NCBI GenBank assembly: GCA_022510885.1
Contig: JAFLSP010000127.1
Span: 1-5,252, forward strand
Direction of reading: 5' to 3'
Length of the DNA stretch: 5,252 bases
From: Treponema sp.
Lineage (GTDB): Bacteria; Spirochaetota; Spirochaetia; Treponematales; Treponemataceae
The position numbers were made by a program, and so were the translations under genes. Shown piece by piece: positions 1-4,134 of the stretch. Below the pieces are notes generated by a model. That model made no database searches, was not told the origin of the DNA, and saw nothing but the letters and a program-made list of their open reading frames with translations. Every line of letters starts with the position of its first letter. Positions within the stretch are counted from its first letter, which is position 1.

Positions 1-39
1 AGCAAGATTATACGAGAGACCGCCGAGCGGTACGAGTAA
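1..39 (+). CDS. Possible 3' end of an upstream plus-strand gene (partial, last 12 codons)
   Basis: Reading from base 1 in frame 1 gives SKIIRETAERYE followed by TAA at 37-39. The charged, helix-like composition would suit the C-terminus of a soluble protein, and the following DNA has no comparable reading. Twelve codons are far too few to name a family, and two of them (ATA, CGA) are uncommon in this GC-rich DNA. The stretch also overlaps a 20-bp imperfect tandem repeat (11-50), so it could be non-coding. This is inference only. Confidence 0.25.
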   Translation, partial: SKIIRETAERYE

Positions 40-50
40 CCGCCACCACG
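11..50. repeat. Imperfect 20-bp tandem duplication
   Basis: Bases 11-30 and 31-50 both begin TACGAG, have ACCGCC at the same offset and end in G. The blocks TACGAG and ACCGCC are identical and the remaining positions differ. A third CCGCCACGAG-like piece follows at about 51-60. It may be a local duplication around the end of the left-hand gene, or simple low-complexity CCGCC/CCACG sequence. No function is evident. Confidence 0.4.
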
Positions 51-86
51 CCGCCACGAGCCACGTGCCAGCACAAGAATTCATCT

Positions 87-170
87 GCACCATCATGATA
101 GTACCGTTACACCATCGTGACAGTGCATCCGCACCGTCGTGATGGTGCGCCCGTACCATCACGACGGTAC
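87..170. repeat. Array of four 18-bp imperfect palindromes at exact 22-bp spacing (operator-like)
   Basis: Units start at 87, 109, 131 and 153: GCACCATCATGATAGTAC, ACACCATCGTGACAGTGC, GCACCGTCGTGATGGTGC and GTACCATCACGACGGTAC. Each has dyad symmetry; units 1, 3 and 4 match at 7 of 9 pairs and unit 2 at 5 of 9. The four-base spacers (CGTT, ATCC, GCCC) are unrelated. The shared pattern is RYACCRTCRYGAYRGTRC, and every variable position is a transition (A/G or C/T). A 22-bp period is about two helical turns, which would place all four dyads on one face of the DNA. Known parallels are arrays for dimeric regulators, iterons and partition centromeres. I infer a cooperative protein-binding array and cannot name the binder. 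Neighbouring 18-mers on either side do not fit, so the array is complete at four units. Confidence 0.75.
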
Positions 171-203
171 AAACGGCTGTAAAAACCGTGTTGGCAGCCG
201 TTT
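171..203. repeat. Inverted repeat/hairpin abutting the dyad array
   Basis: AAACGGCTG (171-179) and CAGCCGTTT (195-203) form a perfect 9-bp stem around a 15-base loop (180-194). The left arm starts at the first base after the fourth dyad. The plus strand after the stem is GC followed by A-runs, and on the minus strand the T-runs lie before the stem. It therefore does not look like an intrinsic terminator in either direction. A cruciform, a protein site or an RNA stem is possible. Confidence 0.55.
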
Positions 204-205
204 GC

Positions 206-226
206 AAAAAAAAAATGAAAAAAAAA
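206..226. promoter_or_regulatory. Two phased A-tracts (A10, TG, A9): likely curved DNA or UP-element
   Basis: Ten A residues (206-215) and nine A residues (218-226), followed by TTT, have their starts 12 bp apart, close to one helical turn. A-tracts in near phase bend DNA and, when just upstream of a -35 box, can act as UP-elements. Here they lie directly upstream of the candidate -35 at 228. Homopolymers this long are also prone to slippage, which could alter promoter strength. Confidence 0.45.
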
Positions 227-227
227 T

Positions 228-256
228 TTGAGTGTCTGTTGATTTTCTTCCATATT
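228..256 (+). promoter_or_regulatory. Candidate sigma70-type promoter for the HU/DUF4469 leader transcript
   Basis: TTGAGT (228-233) matches the -35 consensus at 4 of 6 positions. CATATT (251-256) matches the -10 consensus at 4 of 6, and the spacer is 17 bases. The A-tracts at 206-226 fall where an UP-element would sit. A start near 263 would give a leader of about 318 bases before the gene at 581. Other AT-rich boxes (CATAAT at 273, TAATAT at 307) have no good -35, so this is the best of several weak options. Confidence 0.3.
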
Positions 257-322
257 GTTAACTCTTATTCTGCATAATTAACCAGAGCGAACGGAGAGTC
301 AAAGTCTAATATATATATGACG

Positions 323-388
323 AAGGAGGTGATGCCTATGATTGCCGATAGCGTTGCAAAAGAAAAGCCCGGCCTCAACTGCCATTGA
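323..388 (+). CDS. Possible 16-residue leader peptide or micro-ORF with a near-perfect Shine-Dalgarno
   Basis: The string AAGGAGGTGATGCC (323-336) complements the anti-Shine-Dalgarno end of 16S rRNA almost without mismatch. It is by far the strongest ribosome-binding signal in the window. ATG at 338 is 8 bases after GGAGG and opens MIADSVAKEKPGLNCH, with TGA at 386-388. An in-frame ATG at 332 is too close to the Shine-Dalgarno. The reading is in the same frame as the gene at 581 but is closed by the TGA. Its last codons run into the first hairpin (365-397), as in leader peptides or small toxin genes whose terminator overlaps the stop. The peptide is not hydrophobic, so it is not itself a membrane toxin. 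It could be an attenuation leader, a translated small protein or a remnant. The coding segment is 338-388. Confidence 0.35.
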   Translation, partial: KEVMPMIADSVAKEKPGLNCH

Positions 389-397
389 AGCGGGCTT
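365..397 (-). terminator. Hairpin with a T-rich tail on the minus strand; possible terminator or attenuator arm
   Basis: AAGCCCG (365-371) pairs with CGGGCTT (391-397). TCAA (375-378) can pair with TTGA (385-388) inside the loop. Read on the minus strand, the stem is followed by TTCTTTTG, a fair U-tract, so it could stop a minus-strand (antisense) transcript. On the plus strand it is followed by AGGAG, so it would act there only as a structural element or an attenuator arm. Confidence 0.35.
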
Positions 398-403
398 AGG
401 AGA

Positions 404-418
404 CAATGCGGTGCATTG
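404..418. repeat. Compact perfect hairpin
   Basis: CAATGC (404-409) and GCATTG (413-418) form a 6-bp perfect stem with a GGT loop. An overlapping alternative pairs GACAA (402-406) with TTGTC (422-426). It is probably part of the structured leader RNA. Confidence 0.4.
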
Positions 419-428
419 CGCTTGTCAA

Positions 429-463
429 GTTGCAGTATACCGCTCCGCTCCGCATTTTGCAAC
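429..463. repeat. Weak inverted repeat with a long loop
   Basis: GTTGCA (429-434) and TGCAAC (458-463) are exact reverse complements separated by 23 bases that include CCGCTCCGCTCCGC. The stem is modest and the loop long. It is listed because it continues an unbroken series of inverted repeats through this leader. Confidence 0.3.
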
Positions 464-476
464 GAATCCCAGGTTC

Positions 477-496
477 GGGGCTTCCCGCAAAGCCCC
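477..496 (+). terminator. GC-rich hairpin in the leader; possible attenuator
   Basis: GGGGCTT (477-483) and AAGCCCC (490-496) form a 7-bp stem with the 6-base loop CCCGCA, followed by TCTCATCC, a poor U-tract. The arms share six-base cores with the hairpin at 365-397: GGGCTT also occurs at 392-397 and AAGCCC also at 365-370. The two hairpins could therefore exchange partners. The weak tail argues against a simple terminator. Confidence 0.35.
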
Positions 497-502
497 TCTC
501 AT

Positions 503-547
503 CCGGACGGCACCGGGCAGTCAGCCCGAGTATTATATGCCGTCCGG
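503..547 (+). promoter_or_regulatory. Nested stem-loop just upstream of the HU/DUF4469 ribosome-binding site
   Basis: CCGGACGGCA (503-512) pairs perfectly with TGCCGTCCGG (538-547). Inside the loop, CGGGC (514-518) pairs with GCCCG (524-528) around AGTCA. The outer stem ends 18 bases before the AGGGGT Shine-Dalgarno (565-570) and 33 bases before the ATG. A stem this stable at this distance is a good candidate for a translation-control or mRNA-stability element. It has no U-tract. No known riboswitch consensus is recognisable to me. Confidence 0.5.
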
Positions 548-564
548 CACTCTAATCTTGATTC

Positions 565-570
565 AGGGGT
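565..570 (+). promoter_or_regulatory. Ribosome-binding site deciding the start at 581
   Basis: AGGGGT ends 10 bases before ATG 581. A second AAGG at 574-577 is only 3 bases away and too close. The site is only moderate, in contrast with the far stronger one at 323 that serves the mini-ORF. Confidence 0.5.
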
Positions 571-580
571 AATAAGGCCT

Positions 581-1354
581 ATGGATGACAAGAAAAATAT
601 ATTCACCGATTCGGTAAATGTGACGATGCACGCCATGACGCTGCGCGACATGAGCGGCTCGTATGCGAAGGTTATGCGCAAGACGGCCCGCATGGGCAAT
701 ATTGTGGATAAAATTCTGGAGCAGGAGAAGAACCTGTCGCGCGAGACGATTCTCTACGCGGCGGGTCTCCTGCGCAACGGCATTGTCGAACTGCTGAAAG
801 GCGGCGCGGCGGTGGAGGTGCTTGAACTGGGCGTGCTCTACATCAAGCCGACCAGGGGCATGGAGACGGACAAGCCGGAGGTGGACGACGTTCCGCCGCT
901 CACGCTTTCGTTCTCGCCGTCCGCGCTCGCGGTTGCGGCGGTGCAGAACGTGACCGTGGGAGCGAACGTTACGCCGGCGAAAGAGCCGGTGGTGCAGGAA
1001 ATAATCGACCTGCGCACGAACACGGCGGGAACCACGCTCTCTGCGGGCGGGTCGGTGCTGCTCAAAGGCAAGAGGCTGCGCATTACGGAAAGCTCCGTCG
1101 GCGAGAGCGGCACGGGCGTGTACTTCGCTCCATGCGACGGTAGCGGCGGCTATAAAGCCGATATGTCGGACTGGGTGCGGGTCAATCCCTCGCTCATCAC
1201 CGAGAACACCACGACGCGGCTGCTCTTCACGCTGCCAGCCGACCTTACGACCGGCACCTATCGGCTCGTGATACGGACGTCAAACGGCAGGGGAACCTAC
1301 CCCGCCAAGGCCGTCCGTTCCGGGATGCTGGCGGAGGTCGTCACCGTCGTGTAG
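581..1354 (+). CDS. HU-like DNA-binding protein with C-terminal DUF4469 Ig-like domain
   Basis: The product has 257 residues. Residues about 15-90 have the helical layout of an HU/IHF-like fold: a first helix near SYAKVMRKTARMGNIVDKIL (27-46), a second near SRETILYAAGLLRNGIVELL (53-72), then the strand VEVLELGVLYIKP (78-90). A proline-rich linker follows. Residues about 150-257 match the DUF4469 Ig-like pattern, with LSAGGSVLLKGKRLRI (153-168), GTGVYFAP (177-184) and the ending LTTGTYRLVIRT (222-233). Such proteins are taken to be cytosolic nucleoid or phage-related DNA-binding proteins; their real role is unknown. I chose ATG 581 because AGGGGT at 565-570 lies 10 bases upstream and the fold starts soon after. 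The in-frame TTG at 416 would add 55 low-complexity residues encoded by the hairpins. The gene stands alone on its strand behind a long structured leader and ends convergently with the minus-strand operon. Confidence 0.85.
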   Translation: MDDKKNIFTDSVNVTMHAMTLRDMSGSYAKVMRKTARMGNIVDKILEQEKNLSRETILYAAGLLRNGIVELLKGGAAVEVLELGVLYIKPTRGMETDKPEVDDVPPLTLSFSPSALAVAAVQNVTVGANVTPAKEPVVQEIIDLRTNTAGTTLSAGGSVLLKGKRLRITESSVGESGTGVYFAPCDGSGGYKADMSDWVRVNPSLITENTTTRLLFTLPADLTTGTYRLVIRTSNGRGTYPAKAVRSGMLAEVVTVV

Positions 1355-1382
1355 CGCGTCCGCCAGGCAGCAGGCAGGCACG

Positions 1383-1414
1383 GGGCGGATGGTGGCACGT
1401 GCTGCCGTCCGCCC
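1383..1414. terminator. Long hairpin between convergent genes; probable bidirectional transcript end without a U-tract
   Basis: GGGCGGATGG (1383-1392) pairs with CCGTCCGCCC (1405-1414) through ten pairs, one of them T-G. The 12-base loop contains GCACGTGC (1395-1402), itself palindromic, so the stem can close further. It lies 28 bases after the plus-strand stop (1352-1354) and 11 bases after the minus-strand stop (1426-1428), as expected for a shared 3' end. Neither side has a proper U-tract, only CCTTTCC on the plus side. It may act as an exonuclease block or with Rho rather than as a classical terminator. Confidence 0.55.
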
Positions 1415-1425
1415 TGCGCCTTTCC

Positions 1426-3591
1426 TCAGCGCAGTCCGGCGAAGAGCGTCCGCAGGCGCGCGTCGAACGCCGCAATCTGCGGCTTGAGCTCGCGCAGGAA
1501 GTCGTTGTGCGCAATCGAGCCGACCACCTGCTCCTGCTCCGCCTTGTTCCTGAACGTGACCGAGCGGAAATAGTCGTCGTAGTCCTTTTCGCGCGAGGCG
1601 AGCGCGGAGGCGTACATCTCGTCGTTTATCGCCGTCACGTCCGCGAGGATGTCCTCGTATATCTCCGTGCCGAAGTCCGCGAGCGGGCGCGAGTAGAGCC
1701 GCTCAAGCAGGTAGAGCGCGTAGGTCGTCTTGTGCGTGGGGTAGAGCCGGAGGCTTTCGGCATAGAAGGCATGCGCCTGCTCCCAGGTGTAGACCGCCCC
1801 CGTCCTGATGTAGTCAAGCAGCTCGTCAACCTGCGCGGCGGGCATAATCTGGCCGCCCAGGTTCACCCAGGACGTGTACAGCGGCAGGGCGCGGATGCGC
1901 TCCAGTCCCTCCTGCGTGAGCGTGGGGATGTGGCGCAGCGCGCAGTAGTCGGCGAGCGTGGCGGCGGCGAAATACTTGAGAATCTTGCGGTACTCGCGGT
2001 AGCCGCGCACGGGCTTGTAGATGAGCGCGCCGAATTTCTTCTGGCAGCGCGCGTCCTCAAGGACAAGCTGCGCGTCGGGGTTCTGGTGCAGGAAGTCCTT
2101 GGCCACCTGACGCAGCTCCTCCTCCGTGGCGGCGGCAAGCGCGCGCCGGTCGCCCTGCGCCTTGAGGTGCCGTCCCGTCAGCTCGACGATGCGGCCGATT
2201 GCGGCAAGCACCTCCTGCATCGTGTCGGGCGCGAAGGGGTCGGTCTCCACGTGCTGCACCTTCACCGCGCGCCGGTCGCGCTTCTGGAACTTCGACTTGT
2301 TGCGCGCGATGGCGTACATGTTGTACATGAACCAGTAGCCCGGGATGATGCTCACCGGCCTGCCCACGCCGTTGGTCGCCACGAGCGAGAACGGATACTC
2401 CACGTTCAGCTCGTGCTGGTAGCTGCCCTTGGCGACCAGCACGAAGCTCGCGAAGCGGCTGTTGTACTTGAAGTCCGAGCAGAGCCCCGGCCAGAAGCCG
2501 CGCCCCGCAATCATCTCGCCGTCGGGCGAGCGCGAGTTGTGGTTGGAGCCGATGGTCGCGTTGCTGGCGATGTTGCTCTGCCCGCCAAGCGTGGCCGCGA
2601 TGAGGAAGGACGAGTTGTGGTGCTGCTCGTGGAAGGGGAAGATGAGGTTGTTCAGCAGCTCGCAGCAGGACACCGTGGAGTTGTCGCCCAGCACCGAGTT
2701 GAGCAGCCGCGCCCCGTACTTGAGCTGGCAGTTCCTGCCGATGACGAAGCGCACCGCCACCGCCTGGTAGAAGACGCGGCTCCCGTAGCCCACGATGCCG
2801 TTCACCAGCTCCACGCCCTCCCCAATCTGGCTCACCTCGTCGGGGGACGACAGCACCGTGATGTTCTTCAGCTTGAACGCGCCCTTGATGTAGGCGTTCC
2901 GCCCGATTTTCGCGTCCTTGAGCAGCGTGCTGTTCTTGATGACCGCGTCGTCCTCCACGATGCCGTAGGTGTCGAGCGTCTTGCTCTGCCCGTGCTCCGT
3001 CATCTCCACGAAGCGGCGCAGCAGCAGCGGGTCCTCGCGGTGGCGCGACCACAGGAAGGCATCGGCGGGAATCATCTGCTCAAAGGGCAGCACCGCGCGC
3101 GCGTCGTTCTCGTTGCCCACGCCAATCCAGATGCGGGCATCCTCGCGCTCGCCCTCCTTCAGGATGCCGTTGCCGAATTTGGCGTGGTTCGTGCAGCTCA
3201 TCTCCTGCACGTTGAAGAGCATGACGCGGTTCCCCAGCCGGTAGTTGGAGAGATACGCCACGTTGCGCACCACCACGTCGTCGCCCGCCACCACGTCCTC
3301 TAAATAGGAATGATACAGCCCCGTCCCGAGCACGAGGTCATGGAATTGCAGTGTCGCCGGCACGAGCCGCCCCAGCACCAGAAAGCCGCGGATTTCGCAG
3401 TCGGCAATCAGGCCCGCGTCGAACGCGCCCGCCTCCGCCGACACCCACACGTTCTGCCAGGTCGCGTCCGCGTTGCGGTTGCCGTTCGCCTTCAGCACGG
3501 CGACCTCCGCCTCCGTCAGCGGGCGGTGTCCCGCCGTCACGTCCTGCGGCGCACGGACGCTTCCCGCTGCCCCAAAACTCACGCTTGCCAT
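1426..3591 (-). CDS. DUF4954 family protein: left-handed beta-helix (hexapeptide-repeat) protein with helical C-terminus
   Basis: This 721-residue protein has no signal peptide. Residues about 24-90 form the family's start region (PLTEAEVAVLKANGN). Residues about 95-345 show hexapeptide-like turns typical of a left-handed beta-helix, such as VEDDAVIKNSTLLKDAKIG (212-230), IGEGVELVNGIVGYGSRV (256-273) and LGDNSTVSCCELLNNLIFP (301-319). The most conserved block is HEQHHNSSFLIA (321-332) with ATIGSNHNSRS (345-355) and GRGFWPGLCSDFKYNSRFAS (363-382). Its His/Asn residues look like a ligand or active site related to sugar-nucleotide acyl- or nucleotidyltransferases. Residues 430-721 are mostly helical and unassigned. 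The length fits the full family, and no frameshift is seen. The start has GGAGA at 3596-3600 on the minus strand, 4-5 bases upstream of the ATG. It lies 23 bases after the DUF456 gene, as the last gene of the operon. The biochemical function is unknown; a sugar-nucleotide or acyl-transfer role is inference. Confidence 0.88.
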   Translation of the reverse strand: MASVSFGAAGSVRAPQDVTAGHRPLTEAEVAVLKANGNRNADATWQNVWVSAEAGAFDAGLIADCEIRGFLVLGRLVPATLQFHDLVLGTGLYHSYLEDVVAGDDVVVRNVAYLSNYRLGNRVMLFNVQEMSCTNHAKFGNGILKEGEREDARIWIGVGNENDARAVLPFEQMIPADAFLWSRHREDPLLLRRFVEMTEHGQSKTLDTYGIVEDDAVIKNSTLLKDAKIGRNAYIKGAFKLKNITVLSSPDEVSQIGEGVELVNGIVGYGSRVFYQAVAVRFVIGRNCQLKYGARLLNSVLGDNSTVSCCELLNNLIFPFHEQHHNSSFLIAATLGGQSNIASNATIGSNHNSRSPDGEMIAGRGFWPGLCSDFKYNSRFASFVLVAKGSYQHELNVEYPFSLVATNGVGRPVSIIPGYWFMYNMYAIARNKSKFQKRDRRAVKVQHVETDPFAPDTMQEVLAAIGRIVELTGRHLKAQGDRRALAAATEEELRQVAKDFLHQNPDAQLVLEDARCQKKFGALIYKPVRGYREYRKILKYFAAATLADYCALRHIPTLTQEGLERIRALPLYTSWVNLGGQIMPAAQVDELLDYIRTGAVYTWEQAHAFYAESLRLYPTHKTTYALYLLERLYSRPLADFGTEIYEDILADVTAINDEMYASALASREKDYDDYFRSVTFRNKAEQEQVVGSIAHNDFLRELKPQIAAFDARLRTLFAGLR

Positions 3592-3614
3592 ACAATCTCC
3601 ATCCGTCTCTTATC

Positions 3615-4133
3615 CTACACGACGACCGCCGCCGTTCCGCCCGAAAAGCCCTGCGCCATCACGATGAGCAGCACGGCCGCCGTCAGCAGGCGCAGCCCCA
3701 CGCCCGTGATGAAGCCGAGGAACGACCACAGCGCGACCACGAGCGCGTGCTTTGCGCTGCTGCTGTCGTGAATCAGCTCGCCGATGAACGCGCCCAGGAA
3801 CGCCCCGAGCAGCACGCCCACGCCAAGCCCGAGCAGCCCCACGAACGTGCCGATGACCGACCCCCAGGCAGCCTCCTTTGAGCCGCCCGCCCTGCGCGTG
3901 AACACGGCAGGAACGATGTTGTTCACGATTTCTACTATTATTGTAACAACCGCCAGCACGGCGAGCGTCGCCACGGAGACCGTGCAGCGCGACGTGAGCG
4001 ACACGCACAGCAGCCCGCCCCAGCACAGCGGCGTGCCCGGCAGCCCCGGAACGATGCAGCCAATCACGCCGACCAAAAACAGCACCGCCGCCACGATGAA
4101 GAGAACGACGTCCGCCTGCGTAATGCCCGCCAT
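3615..4133 (-). CDS. DUF456 family small integral membrane protein
   Basis: The product has 172 residues and is strongly hydrophobic, with about four to five membrane segments near residues 8-28, 36-48, 53-75, 91-120 and 130-163. Family signatures are visible: GCIVPGLPGTPL (25-36), the cytosolic loop GGSKEAAWGSVIG (83-95), and the glycine-rich helix GAFLGAFIGEL (110-120), which resembles glycine-zipper packing. Length is normal for DUF456, and function is unknown. The ATG is one base after the tsaD stop (TAG-C-ATG). Its Shine-Dalgarno GGGAGG (4141-4146, minus strand) lies inside the end of tsaD, 7 bases from the ATG, so translational coupling is likely. Codons 64-68 (ACA ATA ATA GTA GAA) are unusually AT-rich for this gene. 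The family call is secure; any role in transport or envelope work is a guess. Confidence 0.87.
   Translation of the reverse strand: MAGITQADVVLFIVAAVLFLVGVIGCIVPGLPGTPLCWGGLLCVSLTSRCTVSVATLAVLAVVTIIVEIVNNIVPAVFTRRAGGSKEAAWGSVIGTFVGLLGLGVGVLLGAFLGAFIGELIHDSSSAKHALVVALWSFLGFITGVGLRLLTAAVLLIVMAQGFSGGTAAVVV
3936..3953 (-). promoter_or_regulatory. Possible internal extended -10 promoter within the DUF456 gene
   Basis: The minus strand reads TTGTTACAATAATAG here, containing TGT+TACAAT, an extended -10 pattern, in an AT island inside otherwise GC-rich coding DNA. It could give extra transcription of the downstream DUF4954 gene. No convincing -35 is seen, and the island also encodes a normal membrane helix (TIIVEI). 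Confidence 0.15.
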
Positions 4134-4134
4134 G

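Larger units (their letters stand above)
40..580. other. Long non-coding, structure-rich region upstream of the HU/DUF4469 gene
   Basis: No convincing protein gene lies in these 541 bases, apart from a possible 16-codon leader peptide. The region holds, in order: a four-unit dyad array (87-170), a 9-bp-stem hairpin (171-203), two A-tracts (206-226), an AT-rich stretch with a weak promoter candidate (228-256), a very strong Shine-Dalgarno with a mini-ORF (323-388) and several hairpins (365-371/391-397, 404-418, 429-463, 477-496, 503-547). Longer readings across 342-580 in two frames pass through the hairpins and show no domain, so I treat them as spurious. I infer a regulatory leader for the gene starting at 581. 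A degenerate small-peptide/RNA module is the main alternative. Confidence 0.6.

Noticed and set aside
87..170. CRISPR array
   Set aside because: Repeats are 18 bp with four-base spacers and are themselves palindromic and divergent; real spacers are about 30 bases and repeats near-identical.
171..230. Intrinsic terminator of the left-hand gene
   Set aside because: The stem is followed by A-runs, not T-runs, on the plus strand. On the minus strand the T-runs precede the stem.
265..462. 65-codon minus-strand ORF with a hydrophobic stretch
   Set aside because: Considered as a small membrane toxin opposite the mini-ORF. The hydrophobic part merely translates the AT-rich leader, and no clear Shine-Dalgarno was seen.
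429..547. Integron attC site
   Set aside because: Nested inverted repeats suggested attC, but no paired RYYYAAC/GTTRRRY core boxes with proper spacing could be found and no cassette follows.
342..572. 76-codon ORF overlapping the mini-ORF and leader
   Set aside because: It begins with TTG, has no ribosome site in the right position, crosses several inverted repeats and shows no recognisable domain.
416..580. In-frame N-terminal extension of the HU-like gene from TTG 416
   Set aside because: The extra 55 residues show no fold, are encoded by the hairpin region, and a usable ATG with a Shine-Dalgarno exists at 581.
1399..3303. 634-codon open reading frame on the plus strand opposite the DUF4954 gene
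   Set aside because: It is the antisense shadow of a GC-rich gene: composition dominated by Arg, Val, Leu, His and Glu, no domain, no Shine-Dalgarno, and the opposite strand encodes a recognisable conserved family.
3310..3881. Plus-strand ORFs of 153 and 176 codons across the DUF4954/DUF456 junction
   Set aside because: They are out-of-frame shadows of the two minus-strand genes, rich in Arg/Pro/Ser/Ala, without start signals.
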